The position numbers were made by a program, and so were the translations under genes. Positions 48,145 through 61,880 of a stretch of 64,000 nucleotides of DNA are shown piece after piece. The DNA is from Pseudomonadota bacterium (lineage in GTDB: Bacteria > Pseudomonadota > Alphaproteobacteria > Rhodospirillales > Magnetospirillaceae). A model generated the notes under the pieces. It saw only the letters and a list, made by a program, of their open reading frames with translations, was not told the origin of the DNA and ran no database searches. How positions within the stretch are numbered: position 1 is the first letter of the stretch; every line of letters begins with the position of its first letter. Where the stretch lies: assembly GCA_021848545.1 (NCBI GenBank), contig JAJZUL010000012.1:17858-81857 (forward strand), given 5' to 3'.

Positions 48145-51100
48145 CTACCCGTGCTTTCTGCGTCGCGCGGCGATCTTGCGCGTCGCCGCATGCTGCTTTT
48201 GGGCGCGGCTTTTGGCCTGATCTATTCCGGCGGCCGGCGCGGGATCGTGGCGCTGGCTCAAATGACCGGCCAGGGCGGCGATGGTGGGGTGCTTGAACAG
48301 GGCGATCACCGCCGCGTCCCGGTCCAGCAGATGGCCGAGCCGCGAGCAGACCTGCAACAGCCGGAACGAATCCCCGCCGAGATCGAAGAAATTGTCGTGG
48401 ATTCCCACCGTTTCCACCCCCAGCACCACCCGCCATATCTCGACCAGTTCGCGTTCCACCGCAGTGCGGGCCGGCGCTTGGCCGCCCTGGGGACGGGTAT
48501 GGTCGGGGGCCGGCAGGCGCGCGCGATCGATCTTGCCGTTGGCGGTCAGCGGCATTTCCGCCACGGCGACGATGGCGCCGGGCACCATGTGCGGGGGCAG
48601 CCGGTCCTGCAAGGCCTGGCGCAGACTTTCGGCCGAGGGCAGCGGCGCGGCCGGCCGCACATAGCCCACCAGTTCGGGATGGCCGGGCTGGTCCTCGCGC
48701 AGCACCACCGCCGCTTCCCGCACTCCGGGCAAGTCGGCCAGGATCGTCTCGATCTCGCCCGGCTCGATGCGGAATCCGTGCAGTTTGATCTGCCGGTCCA
48801 TCCGGCCCAGACAGGTGATGGTGCCGTCGGCCAGGATGCTAGCGCGGTCGCCGGTCCGGTACAGGCGCTCGGCCCCGCTTTCGGAAAACGGGTCAGGGAC
48901 GAAGGCGGCGGCGGTCAGGTCGCCCCGGCCGAGATAGCCGCGGGCCAGTCCGGCACCGCCGATGTAAAGCTCGCCGGGGACGCCCGGCGGCGCCAACGCC
49001 ATGCGCCGGTCCAGAATCAGGAGGCGGGTGCCGGCGATGGGCCGGCCGATGGGCACCACGCCGGCGACGGGGGCGCGGGGGGCGTGGATGCAGCACCCCA
49101 CCACCGTTTCGGTCGGGCCGTATTCATTGATCACCCGGGTGGCGCCGTCCTGGAGCCAGGGTTCGACCGAAGCGCCGTTCAGAGCCTCGCCGCCGAGGAC
49201 GAGGTGGCGGGCGAGACGGGCCGGCGGCTTTCCGTCGGTCAGGGTGTTGAGCAGGTCGAGATGGGCCGGCGTCAGTTTGACGAAATTGAAATGACGGCTC
49301 GAATGGCCCAGGGCGGTCAGGGCTTCGACATCGTTGCCGTCGGTCAGGATTACCACCGGGCGGCCGCCCAACGGCGGCACGAACAGGCTGGTCAGAGTGG
49401 CGTCGAACCCGATGGAGCCCAGCACCGGGGCGCCGTCGCCATCTTCGGCCATATAGGCCTGCGCCGCCCAGTTGACATAATTGACGAAGGCGCGATGGGA
49501 GATCATCACCCCCTTGGGCTTGCCGGTGGAGCCCGAGGTGTAGATCACATAGGCGAGATTGTCGGGCAGAAGCGGGATTGCAGGCGGGGTCGCCGGTTCC
49601 GTCTCCAGATCGGCCCGATCGCGGTCCACGCACAGGACCGGACAGGACAGGTCCGGCAGCCGCTCCAGCAGGCCTTCGCGGGTCACCAGGGCGGCGATTC
49701 CGGCATCCCGCCGCATCATGTCCAGGCGCGCCCGGGGATAGGCGGGGTCCAGGGGGACGAAGGCGGCGCCGGCCTTCAGCGTGCCCAACAGCGCCACCAC
49801 CACTTGCCACGACCGTTCCAGGCACAGCCCCACCCGGTCCTCCGGGCCGACGCCCAGGCGGCGCAGGCGATGGGCCAGACGGTTGGCGCGCCGCTCCAAT
49901 TCGCCGTAGGTCAGGCAGACGCCACCCGCGCTTTCATCAATCAACGCCACCCGGTCGGCGAAACGCGCGGCGCGCTCCGCCCACAGGGTGGGATAGGTCG
50001 CGGGCGCGGCGGCGGGGGCGGACTCGGTCCAATCCCGCAGATAATGCCGGCGGGCCTCGTCGCTCAGCAGGGGCAGGGCCGCCAGGGGTTGGTCGGGAGT
50101 TCGCGTGGCGGCGTCCAGCAGGGTGCGGTACTGGTCCACCAGTCCCTGGACCGTCGCCCTTTCGAACAGGTCGGTATTGTAGTCGCAGGCGATGGCGGCG
50201 CCGTCGGCTTCCAGGAACACGGTCAAGGTCAAATCGTGGGGGGTGAAGGCCACCGGCTGACGGTAAAACGCCACGTCGAGATCGGCGACGGTCTGGCGGC
50301 CGGTCTGGCGTTCGAGATTGAAGACGACCCCCACCAAAGGGGCGCGGCTGCTGTCGCGCTTCAGCCCCAGCCGGTCGATCAACCGGGCGAAGGGATAATC
50401 CTGGTGGTCGAAGGCGTCGAGCAGGGCGGTGCGGACGGCGCGCAGGTGGTCGGCGAAGGGCAGGTCCGCCGCCATGGCGCCGCGGATGGCCAGCAGGTGG
50501 ACGCAATAGCCCACCAATCCCTGGCCGCCGGGCAGGCCGCGGCCGGAATAGGGGCAGCCGACGACGAGGTCGTCCTGGTCGGTCAGGCGGTGCAGCAGGG
50601 CGAAAAAGGCGGCCAGCAGCACCATGTAGAGGGTGGCGTTGTGGGCGCCGCCCAATTGCCTGGCCCGGTCGAGCAGGTCGGGGGAAAGATGCGACCACAG
50701 ACGCTGGCCGCGGTAGGTCTTGACCGGCGGGCGCGGATGGTCGGAGGGGAGGTCCAGGGCCGGCACGGGCTGGGCGAACCGCTGTAGCCAAAAAGCCTCG
50801 TGGGCCGCCATGGCGGCGGCGCCCCGGTTGTCCCGCTGCCAGCGCAGAAAGGCGTCGTACTGAAGCGGGGTGGGCAGATCGGGGGCATCGCCGCGGCGAA
50901 TCGCCTGATAGGCGGTCAATACCTCGCGCAGGACCACATTCATCGCCGGTCCGTCGCTGCAGATATGGTGGGCGAGCAGCAGCAGGACGTGGCGCTCGGT
51001 GGCCAGCCGGTAAAGGATGGGGACGAAAAGCGGCCCCTTGGCGAGATCGAAGCGGTGGTGGGCGTTTTCGGCCAAGCGAACTTCGAGGGCAGCCTCGGGA

Positions 51101-54100
51101 TTGCTGTCGCCGCTCAGATCCACCAGGGTCAGGGCGGCCAGGGCGGCGGGATGGATGATCCGGTGTTCACCCGAAGCGTCGAAGGTGGTGCGCAGGGCGT
51201 CGTGACGGGTCACTACCACGGCCATCGCCCGTTCCAGCGCCGGCACCGCCAACGGCCCGTTGAGAGCGAGGGCGGCGGGGTCGTTATAGGCGCGCGACCC
51301 GTCCTCGCTCAGATGGGCCAGCACCCACAATTGCCGTTGCGCCTCGCCCGTGGGCAGCGGATCGACGGCGGGGGCGGGTTCCGGCAGGTACCGGCGGCGC
51401 AACTGGTCGAGGACGGGCAGTCCCGACAGAACCGCCGACGGCTCGATGCCGAAATCGACGAAACAGGCGACCTCGTCGACGCCGATATCGCACAGACGGT
51501 CGATGATCGGCGCGCAGCTCTCCGGCGAGCCGATCAGGGCGCTGGAACCCACATATTTTTCGTAGGCCTTCCCCACCATGAAGGCCTTGTCCCGGTCGGT
51601 CAGGCGGTCCAGGTCGATGGAATTGCCCCCGACCTGGGCCATGCGCTGGAACAGGCCGATGCTCGACAGTAGGTAGTCGCACAAGGGCTGGCGCGCCGTA
51701 TCGACGGCCTGGCCGTCATCGGCATGGAGATAGGTGTGAATCAGCACGGTGACGTGGCCGCTGGCGGGATCGTGCCCGTTTTCGGCCAGGGTGCGGCGGT
51801 ACAGGGCGATATTGGCGGCCAAATCCTCCAGGGACTGGCCCATGAGGTTGGTCAGAACCCCGATTCCCGCTTCGGCGCAGCGCCGGTAGGTGTCGCGATT
51901 ATTGACGATGGCCAGCCAGGTCGGCAGTTCGGGTTGCTTGGGCCGCGGATAGATGGCCAGTTCGACCTCGTTGGCGCCGCCGCCGCGTCGGCGGAGCTTT
52001 TCGCCGCGCCACAATCCGCGCACCGTCTCGATCCGCTCGAAGGTCAGTTCGCGGCGGTCGTCATAGGTTTCGGGGGCGAACACGAAATCGTCGGCATGCC
52101 AGCCCGAGGCGAAGCCGATCCCGATCCGTCCGCCGGAGAGATTGTCCACCACCGACCATTCCTCGGCGACGCGGATCGGGTCGTGCAGGGGCGCCACCAC
52201 CGACCCCGCGCGCAATTGGATCGAGCCGGTCTCGCGGGCCAGGGCCGCGGCCACCACCGCCGGGTTGGGCGAAAAGCCGCCGAATTCGTGGAAATGCCGC
52301 TCGGGCAGCCAGATGGCGGCAAAGCCCTCGCGGTCGGCATAGCGGGCGCCCTCGACGATCACGTCGTATTTCCCGGCGCTGAAATCGGCGCTGTATGGGC
52401 CGAAGAAGAACAGGCTGAAATCCATGGCGCGCCGCTCGCCGGTCACGCCGGCGCGGGGTAGCGGGGCGAGGGTCGCCTCCTTCAGCCCCAGCTTGGATTT
52501 GCGTCGGTCCCAGAAAGCGTGCTGATGCTCGGCGGCGGGCCGGGCGGCCGGCGCCGGCTCTCGCTCCGGCAAAAACCCGCCCCGGCGCAAATCCTCGACG
52601 CTGTCCTGCACCGCCCGGATAAAGAAAGCGACATCCTCGTCGGTGTGGGCGGTGGACAGGAAGCAATTGCGCCATTCCCAGATGTAAACGCCCTTTTCCA
52701 GAAGTAGGTAATAGAGCAGGTCGATATTGCCCGGTGACACGAAACGGAACAGCGACGAGAAATAGGTGACCTTGATCGGAAGCTCTTCCCGTTCGAAGAA
52801 CGCGTTCAGGGTATCGGCCAGATGGGCCGTGCGGCGATCGACCGCCTCCTGGAGGTCCGGGCCTTCGGCCTTGAGATGGCGTAGCACCGCCAGACTGGCG
52901 GCCATGGCGAAGGGATGCTGACAAAAGGTGCCGCCGAAATAGGTGCGGGGCGCGGCGGGGAAGGACTGGTCGCCGTAGCTCCAGAAGCCGCCATCGATGC
53001 CGTCGAGGAAACGGGCGCTGCCGGCGACCGCGCCGATGGGCAGGCCGCCGCCCAGAATCTTGCCGTAGGTGGCGATGTCGGCGCGAATGCCGAACAGGGC
53101 CTGCGCCCCGCCGGGATGGGCGCGGAAGCCGGTGATCATCTCGTCGAAGATCAGGGCGGTGCCGCTCGCTTCGGTCAGGGTCCGCAGGCGGCGCAGGAAC
53201 TCCACCGGCCGGAAATCGGGGCGGCGGCTTTGCACCGGCTCCACCAGCACGGCGGCCAGTTCGTGGGCGTGACGGCCGAGGATGTCCAGGCTTTCATCAG
53301 TGCCGTAGGGCAGGACCAGCACGTCTTCGGCGACGCCGCCGGGTACGCCGGGGGCCAACGGTTCCGAGCGCAGCCCGTCCCCGGTCCGCACGGTGCGGGC
53401 AAGGGTGCCGTCGGAATGCCCGTGATAGGAGCCTTCGAACATGGCGATCCTGGTGCGCCCGGTGGCGGCCCTGGCCAGGCGCAGGGCGGTCATTACCGCC
53501 TCGGTGCCCGAATTGGTGAAGGCGACCCGCTCGTGGCCGGTCAGGTCGCGGAACAGGGCGGTCACCTCGCCCATCAAATCGGAGCGGGGGCCGAGCTGGA
53601 TGCCGCGCTTCATCTCGGCGTCGATGGCTTCCAGCAGGAAATCGGGGCGATTGCCGAACAGCAGCACGCCGAAGCCCATGGTCATGTCGAGATAATCGTT
53701 GCCATCGACGTCGGTCAGGCGCGCGCCCAGGGCTTCGGCCCCGGTGATGGGATAAAGGATCTCCTTGGTGGAGAAGCGAAAGCCGACGCTGGCCCGGCTG
53801 TCGGCTAGGCCGGCGCGGCAATCCTGGGCCAAAGCCTTGGAGCGGGAGGTCCGGGCCTGGAAGCGCTCCACCAGCGCCGCCAGGAACCGCTCCTGGCGCG
53901 GGTTGTTGCCGAGGGGCTCGGTCGAGACCGGATGGGCCAGGGCGCGTAGCGGCGACGAGCGGTCTTCGGCCGCGGCCGGCGGCGTTGTGACGGACGGCGT
54001 CGCTTTGACGGCCGGCGGGGCGGCCGGTGGCGCGGCGGCGGCGAGCGGCGCGCCCTGGAGCAGGGCGAGCTGCTGGCTCATGATCTGCATCTGGGCGGCG

Positions 54101-57100
54101 ATCACCTGCTCCAGCGCGGAATGGCCGAGCGCCGGGATCGGCGGCGGCGTCACGGACATCGGGGCCGGGGCGGCGGCAGCGGGCGTGGCCGGGACCGGCG
54201 CGACCATCGGGGCCGGCGCGACGGGAGCCGGAGCGGCGGGCCGGGGAGCGGCATCGGCGGTGGGCAGGCTGAAGGTGGAGCGATCCACCAGATGGTCGGC
54301 GAGGGCGGCGACGGTGCTGACATCTTCGAAGAACTGGCGCATCTCCAGCTTGACGCCGAACGTGTCGTCGATCAGCCGCATGGTTTCGACCAGCACCAGG
54401 GAATCGGCGCCCATTTCCAGGAACGAGGCGCTGGGATTCACCGCCCCGGGTTCGACCCGCAGCATGGCGGCGACGATGTCGCGCAGTTTGGCGAAGATCT
54501 CGTCGCGCTGAAAATCGCGATCGTCCCGGGCGGGGACGGTGGGGAGCGCCTGTCTGGAGTCCATAAGTGTTCCTGTCGTGGCGAACCAGTGGGATTTGCG
54601 CTGGAAGGGGTAGGTCGGAAGGGCGGCGCGGCCGCGAACGAAGGGCGCGTCGAAGCCGCTCCAATCGACGGCGGCACCGCGGGCATAGGCCTCGGCCAGG
54701 CTGTCGACGATCTGCTCCCAATCGTTGCGCGGCGGCGATAGGGAGGCCCGCCAGACCGCCGAGGGATCGCGGCGTCGGCCCAATTGGGTCAGCATCGCCC
54801 CCGGGCCGATTTCGATGAAAGCGGTGAAGTCCTGGCCGAGCAGGGCGTCGAGGCTGTCGGCGAACAGGACCGGTTCGCGGCAATGGCGGCGCCAATAGGC
54901 GGCATCGAGCCGGTCGTCGGCGGCGGCGAGCCGGCCGATCGGGGTGATGGCCATGGGCAGGCGCGGCGGCCGGGCCGCGATGCCGGCGGCGAAGCGTTCG
55001 AATTCGTCCAGGATCGGGTCCATCAGCGGCGAGTGGAAGGCGTGGGTCACCGCCAGCGACACGCTGCTCACCCCCTCGGCGCCGAACCGTTCCACCACCC
55101 GCGCCAGGGCGGTCTCGTCGCCGGAGACCACCACATTGGCCGGCCCGTTCACCGCGGCCAGGGCCAGCGCGTGTCCATGACGGGCGACGGCGTCCCGCAC
55201 CCGCGCCGGTTCGGCGAAGATCGCCGCCATGCCGCCGCGCCGCTTTAGGGTATCCATCAGCCGGGCGCGCTCCGCCACCAGCGCGAGCGCGTCTTCCAGT
55301 TCCAGGGCGCCGGCCACGCAGGCGGCGCAATATTCGCCGAGACTGTGGCCGAGAACGGCGACCGGCGCGAGCCCCCAGGATCGCCACAGATCGGCGAGGG
55401 CGTATTGCAGGGCGAACAAGGCGGGTTGGGCATAGGTGGCCCGGTCCAGCAGCCTATTGTCGGCGCCGTTTTCGGGATAAAGGGCGGCGAGCAGCGGCCG
55501 CTCCAGCCTGGGCGCCAGGATTTCGGCGCAGCGTTCCAGCGTTCGGCGGAAACGGGGAACGGTGTCGTATAAGGCCTGTCCCGCCCCGGCCCGCAACGCG
55601 CCCTGGCCGCTGAACAGAAAGACCGGGCGGAACGGTTTGTCGCTCGCTCCGGCGCCGACGAACAGGCACGGGCTTTGCCGTCCCGCCACCAGATCGGCCA
55701 GCCGCGCGCGGGCTTGACCGGCATTCCCGGCCACCAGGGCCGCCCGATGGGGGAAGTGGCTGCGCGCCGTGTTGGCGCCATGGCACAGGTCGGCCAGCGG
55801 CGTCGCCGGCGCCTCTTCGAGCAGCCGGCCGTACCGTGCCGCCAGATCGCGCAGAGCCGCTTCCGACTTGGCCGACAAGGTCAGGATATGGGCCGGGCGG
55901 TCGGTCCCGGCCGGGGGCGGCGGCGCGGGTTCGGGCGCTTCCCCGATGATCAGGTGGACGTTGCTGCCGGTGGCGCCGAACGAGCTGAGGCCGGCCAGGC
56001 GGGGCCGCTCGCCGCGCCGCCACGTAGTCCCGGCGAGGAGCGGCGCCACTTTCAATCCCTGCCAATCCACACCGGGATTGGGGGCCTGGACATGCAAGGT
56101 GGGCGGCAGGGTGTCGTGGCGCAGGGACTGGATCAGCTTGATCAGCCCGGCCACGCCGGCGGCGGATTCGAGATGGCCGATATTGGATTTCACCGACCCC
56201 ACCAACAGCGGTCGCGCGCGGCCTTCCGCCTGGCCCAGCACCGTGCCCAGGGCCTGAATCTCGATCACGTCGCCCAGCGCGGTGCCGGTGCCGTGGGCTT
56301 CGACGTAATCGATGGCGTCGGGGGCGATTTTCGCCTTGGCCAGGGCCTGGCGGATCAGCTTCTGCTGGGCGGTTCCGTTGGGCACGGTCAGGCCGCTGCT
56401 GGCTCCGTCCTGATTGGCGGCCGAGGCGTGGATCAGGGCCAGGATGCGGTCTCCCGCCGCCTCGGCGTCGCGCAGGCGTTTCAGCACCACCAGGCCGCAG
56501 CCTTCGCCGCGGACATAGCCGTCGGCGGCGGCATCGAAGGTCTTGCACCGCCCGTCGGCCGCCAGCATCCCGGCCGCCGCCAGGGTCACGTACAGGCGTG
56601 GCGACAAGATGAGATTGACCCCGCCGGCCAGGGCCTGGTCGCATTCCCCGGCGCGCAGGCTGGCGCAGGCCAGATGGATGGCCGACAGGGACGAGGAACA
56701 GGCGGTGTCCACCGCCATGGCCGGCCCCTGCAGACCGAGGACGTAGGACAGCCGGCCGGCGCAGCCGTTCAGCGGCGTGCCTGTGTTGAAGTAGGGATTG
56801 TTGGCGCTTCCGTCGTCCTGTTCGATCTGGAGCAGGGCGTAATCCGACGCGGTCACCCCGACGAAGACCCCGGTGGCGGTGCCGATCAGGCGCTCGGGCA
56901 CCAGCCCGGCGTTCTCAAGCGCCTCCCAAGCCACCTCCAGCAGTAGGCGCTGTTGGGGATCGACCGCCTCGGCCTCCCGCGCCGAGAGGCCGAAAAAGGC
57001 GGCGTCGAAGCCGTCGACGCGGTCGAGGAATCCGCCATGGCGGGCATAGGTCTTGCCGGGGGTTCCCGGGGTGGGATCGTAGCTGGCCGCAACGTCCCAG

Positions 57101-57318
57101 CGATCCTCGGGAATGGGGGTGATCATGTCCCGGCCGTCCCGCACCAGCTCCCAGAACGCGTCCGCGTCGGCGGCGCCGGGCAGACGGCAACCCATGCCGA
57201 CGATGGCGATGGGATCGGACCCGGTCCGGCGCAGATCCTCGACCGTTTCGCGCAATTGGCGGATGACGAGAAACGCTTTTTTCAGCGGAGTCAGATCGTC
57301 GGGGGGCGCGGTCGTCAC
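48145..57318 (-). CDS. Hybrid PKS-NRPS: KS-AT-ACP-aminotransferase-monooxygenase-C-A-PCP
   Basis: A 3057-residue protein. A coiled-coil N-terminus (LKKAFLVIRQLRETVEDLRR) is followed by KS Cys207, AT Ser659 (HAFH, malonyl), ACP Ser973, a long Pro/Ala linker, a class-III PLP aminotransferase (Lys1420 in ATYGKILGGGLPIG), a luciferase-like FMN monooxygenase (MDFSLFFFGPYSADFSAGKY at 1632; GIGFASGWHADDF), C (HHICSDGPA about 2116), A, and PCP Ser2984 (GGDSFRL). This order is known from microginin/puwainaphycin-type enzymes that make alpha-hydroxy-beta-amino acids. The A-domain code reads D-A-T-K-V-G-E-V-G, close to asparagine/aspartate codes. The tail is strongly basic (KIAARRRKHG). GTG start at 57318, five bases after the upstream stop. 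Confidence 0.95.
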   Translation of the reverse strand: MTTAPPDDLTPLKKAFLVIRQLRETVEDLRRTGSDPIAIVGMGCRLPGAADADAFWELVRDGRDMITPIPEDRWDVAASYDPTPGTPGKTYARHGGFLDRVDGFDAAFFGLSAREAEAVDPQQRLLLEVAWEALENAGLVPERLIGTATGVFVGVTASDYALLQIEQDDGSANNPYFNTGTPLNGCAGRLSYVLGLQGPAMAVDTACSSSLSAIHLACASLRAGECDQALAGGVNLILSPRLYVTLAAAGMLAADGRCKTFDAAADGYVRGEGCGLVVLKRLRDAEAAGDRILALIHASAANQDGASSGLTVPNGTAQQKLIRQALAKAKIAPDAIDYVEAHGTGTALGDVIEIQALGTVLGQAEGRARPLLVGSVKSNIGHLESAAGVAGLIKLIQSLRHDTLPPTLHVQAPNPGVDWQGLKVAPLLAGTTWRRGERPRLAGLSSFGATGSNVHLIIGEAPEPAPPPPAGTDRPAHILTLSAKSEAALRDLAARYGRLLEEAPATPLADLCHGANTARSHFPHRAALVAGNAGQARARLADLVAGRQSPCLFVGAGASDKPFRPVFLFSGQGALRAGAGQALYDTVPRFRRTLERCAEILAPRLERPLLAALYPENGADNRLLDRATYAQPALFALQYALADLWRSWGLAPVAVLGHSLGEYCAACVAGALELEDALALVAERARLMDTLKRRGGMAAIFAEPARVRDAVARHGHALALAAVNGPANVVVSGDETALARVVERFGAEGVSSVSLAVTHAFHSPLMDPILDEFERFAAGIAARPPRLPMAITPIGRLAAADDRLDAAYWRRHCREPVLFADSLDALLGQDFTAFIEIGPGAMLTQLGRRRDPSAVWRASLSPPRNDWEQIVDSLAEAYARGAAVDWSGFDAPFVRGRAALPTYPFQRKSHWFATTGTLMDSRQALPTVPARDDRDFQRDEIFAKLRDIVAAMLRVEPGAVNPSASFLEMGADSLVLVETMRLIDDTFGVKLEMRQFFEDVSTVAALADHLVDRSTFSLPTADAAPRPAAPAPVAPAPMVAPVPATPAAAAPAPMSVTPPPIPALGHSALEQVIAAQMQIMSQQLALLQGAPLAAAAPPAAPPAVKATPSVTTPPAAAEDRSSPLRALAHPVSTEPLGNNPRQERFLAALVERFQARTSRSKALAQDCRAGLADSRASVGFRFSTKEILYPITGAEALGARLTDVDGNDYLDMTMGFGVLLFGNRPDFLLEAIDAEMKRGIQLGPRSDLMGEVTALFRDLTGHERVAFTNSGTEAVMTALRLARAATGRTRIAMFEGSYHGHSDGTLARTVRTGDGLRSEPLAPGVPGGVAEDVLVLPYGTDESLDILGRHAHELAAVLVEPVQSRRPDFRPVEFLRRLRTLTEASGTALIFDEMITGFRAHPGGAQALFGIRADIATYGKILGGGLPIGAVAGSARFLDGIDGGFWSYGDQSFPAAPRTYFGGTFCQHPFAMAASLAVLRHLKAEGPDLQEAVDRRTAHLADTLNAFFEREELPIKVTYFSSLFRFVSPGNIDLLYYLLLEKGVYIWEWRNCFLSTAHTDEDVAFFIRAVQDSVEDLRRGGFLPEREPAPAARPAAEHQHAFWDRRKSKLGLKEATLAPLPRAGVTGERRAMDFSLFFFGPYSADFSAGKYDVIVEGARYADREGFAAIWLPERHFHEFGGFSPNPAVVAAALARETGSIQLRAGSVVAPLHDPIRVAEEWSVVDNLSGGRIGIGFASGWHADDFVFAPETYDDRRELTFERIETVRGLWRGEKLRRRGGGANEVELAIYPRPKQPELPTWLAIVNNRDTYRRCAEAGIGVLTNLMGQSLEDLAANIALYRRTLAENGHDPASGHVTVLIHTYLHADDGQAVDTARQPLCDYLLSSIGLFQRMAQVGGNSIDLDRLTDRDKAFMVGKAYEKYVGSSALIGSPESCAPIIDRLCDIGVDEVACFVDFGIEPSAVLSGLPVLDQLRRRYLPEPAPAVDPLPTGEAQRQLWVLAHLSEDGSRAYNDPAALALNGPLAVPALERAMAVVVTRHDALRTTFDASGEHRIIHPAALAALTLVDLSGDSNPEAALEVRLAENAHHRFDLAKGPLFVPILYRLATERHVLLLLAHHICSDGPAMNVVLREVLTAYQAIRRGDAPDLPTPLQYDAFLRWQRDNRGAAAMAAHEAFWLQRFAQPVPALDLPSDHPRPPVKTYRGQRLWSHLSPDLLDRARQLGGAHNATLYMVLLAAFFALLHRLTDQDDLVVGCPYSGRGLPGGQGLVGYCVHLLAIRGAMAADLPFADHLRAVRTALLDAFDHQDYPFARLIDRLGLKRDSSRAPLVGVVFNLERQTGRQTVADLDVAFYRQPVAFTPHDLTLTVFLEADGAAIACDYNTDLFERATVQGLVDQYRTLLDAATRTPDQPLAALPLLSDEARRHYLRDWTESAPAAAPATYPTLWAERAARFADRVALIDESAGGVCLTYGELERRANRLAHRLRRLGVGPEDRVGLCLERSWQVVVALLGTLKAGAAFVPLDPAYPRARLDMMRRDAGIAALVTREGLLERLPDLSCPVLCVDRDRADLETEPATPPAIPLLPDNLAYVIYTSGSTGKPKGVMISHRAFVNYVNWAAQAYMAEDGDGAPVLGSIGFDATLTSLFVPPLGGRPVVILTDGNDVEALTALGHSSRHFNFVKLTPAHLDLLNTLTDGKPPARLARHLVLGGEALNGASVEPWLQDGATRVINEYGPTETVVGCCIHAPRAPVAGVVPIGRPIAGTRLLILDRRMALAPPGVPGELYIGGAGLARGYLGRGDLTAAAFVPDPFSESGAERLYRTGDRASILADGTITCLGRMDRQIKLHGFRIEPGEIETILADLPGVREAAVVLREDQPGHPELVGYVRPAAPLPSAESLRQALQDRLPPHMVPGAIVAVAEMPLTANGKIDRARLPAPDHTRPQGGQAPARTAVERELVEIWRVVLGVETVGIHDNFFDLGGDSFRLLQVCSRLGHLLDRDAAVIALFKHPTIAALAGHLSQRHDPAPAAGIDQAKSRAQKQHAATRKIAARRRKHG

Positions 57319-57323
57319 GGCCG

Positions 57324-61876
<4,553 letters not shown>

Positions 61877-61880
<4 letters not shown>

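Noticed and set aside
48151..50787. Long rightward frames opposite the synthetase genes (also 23287-25014, 26212-27819, 59103-62057)
   Set aside because: All are antisense shadows of high-GC NRPS/PKS sequence, with repetitive Gly/Gln/Arg-rich translation and no domain.
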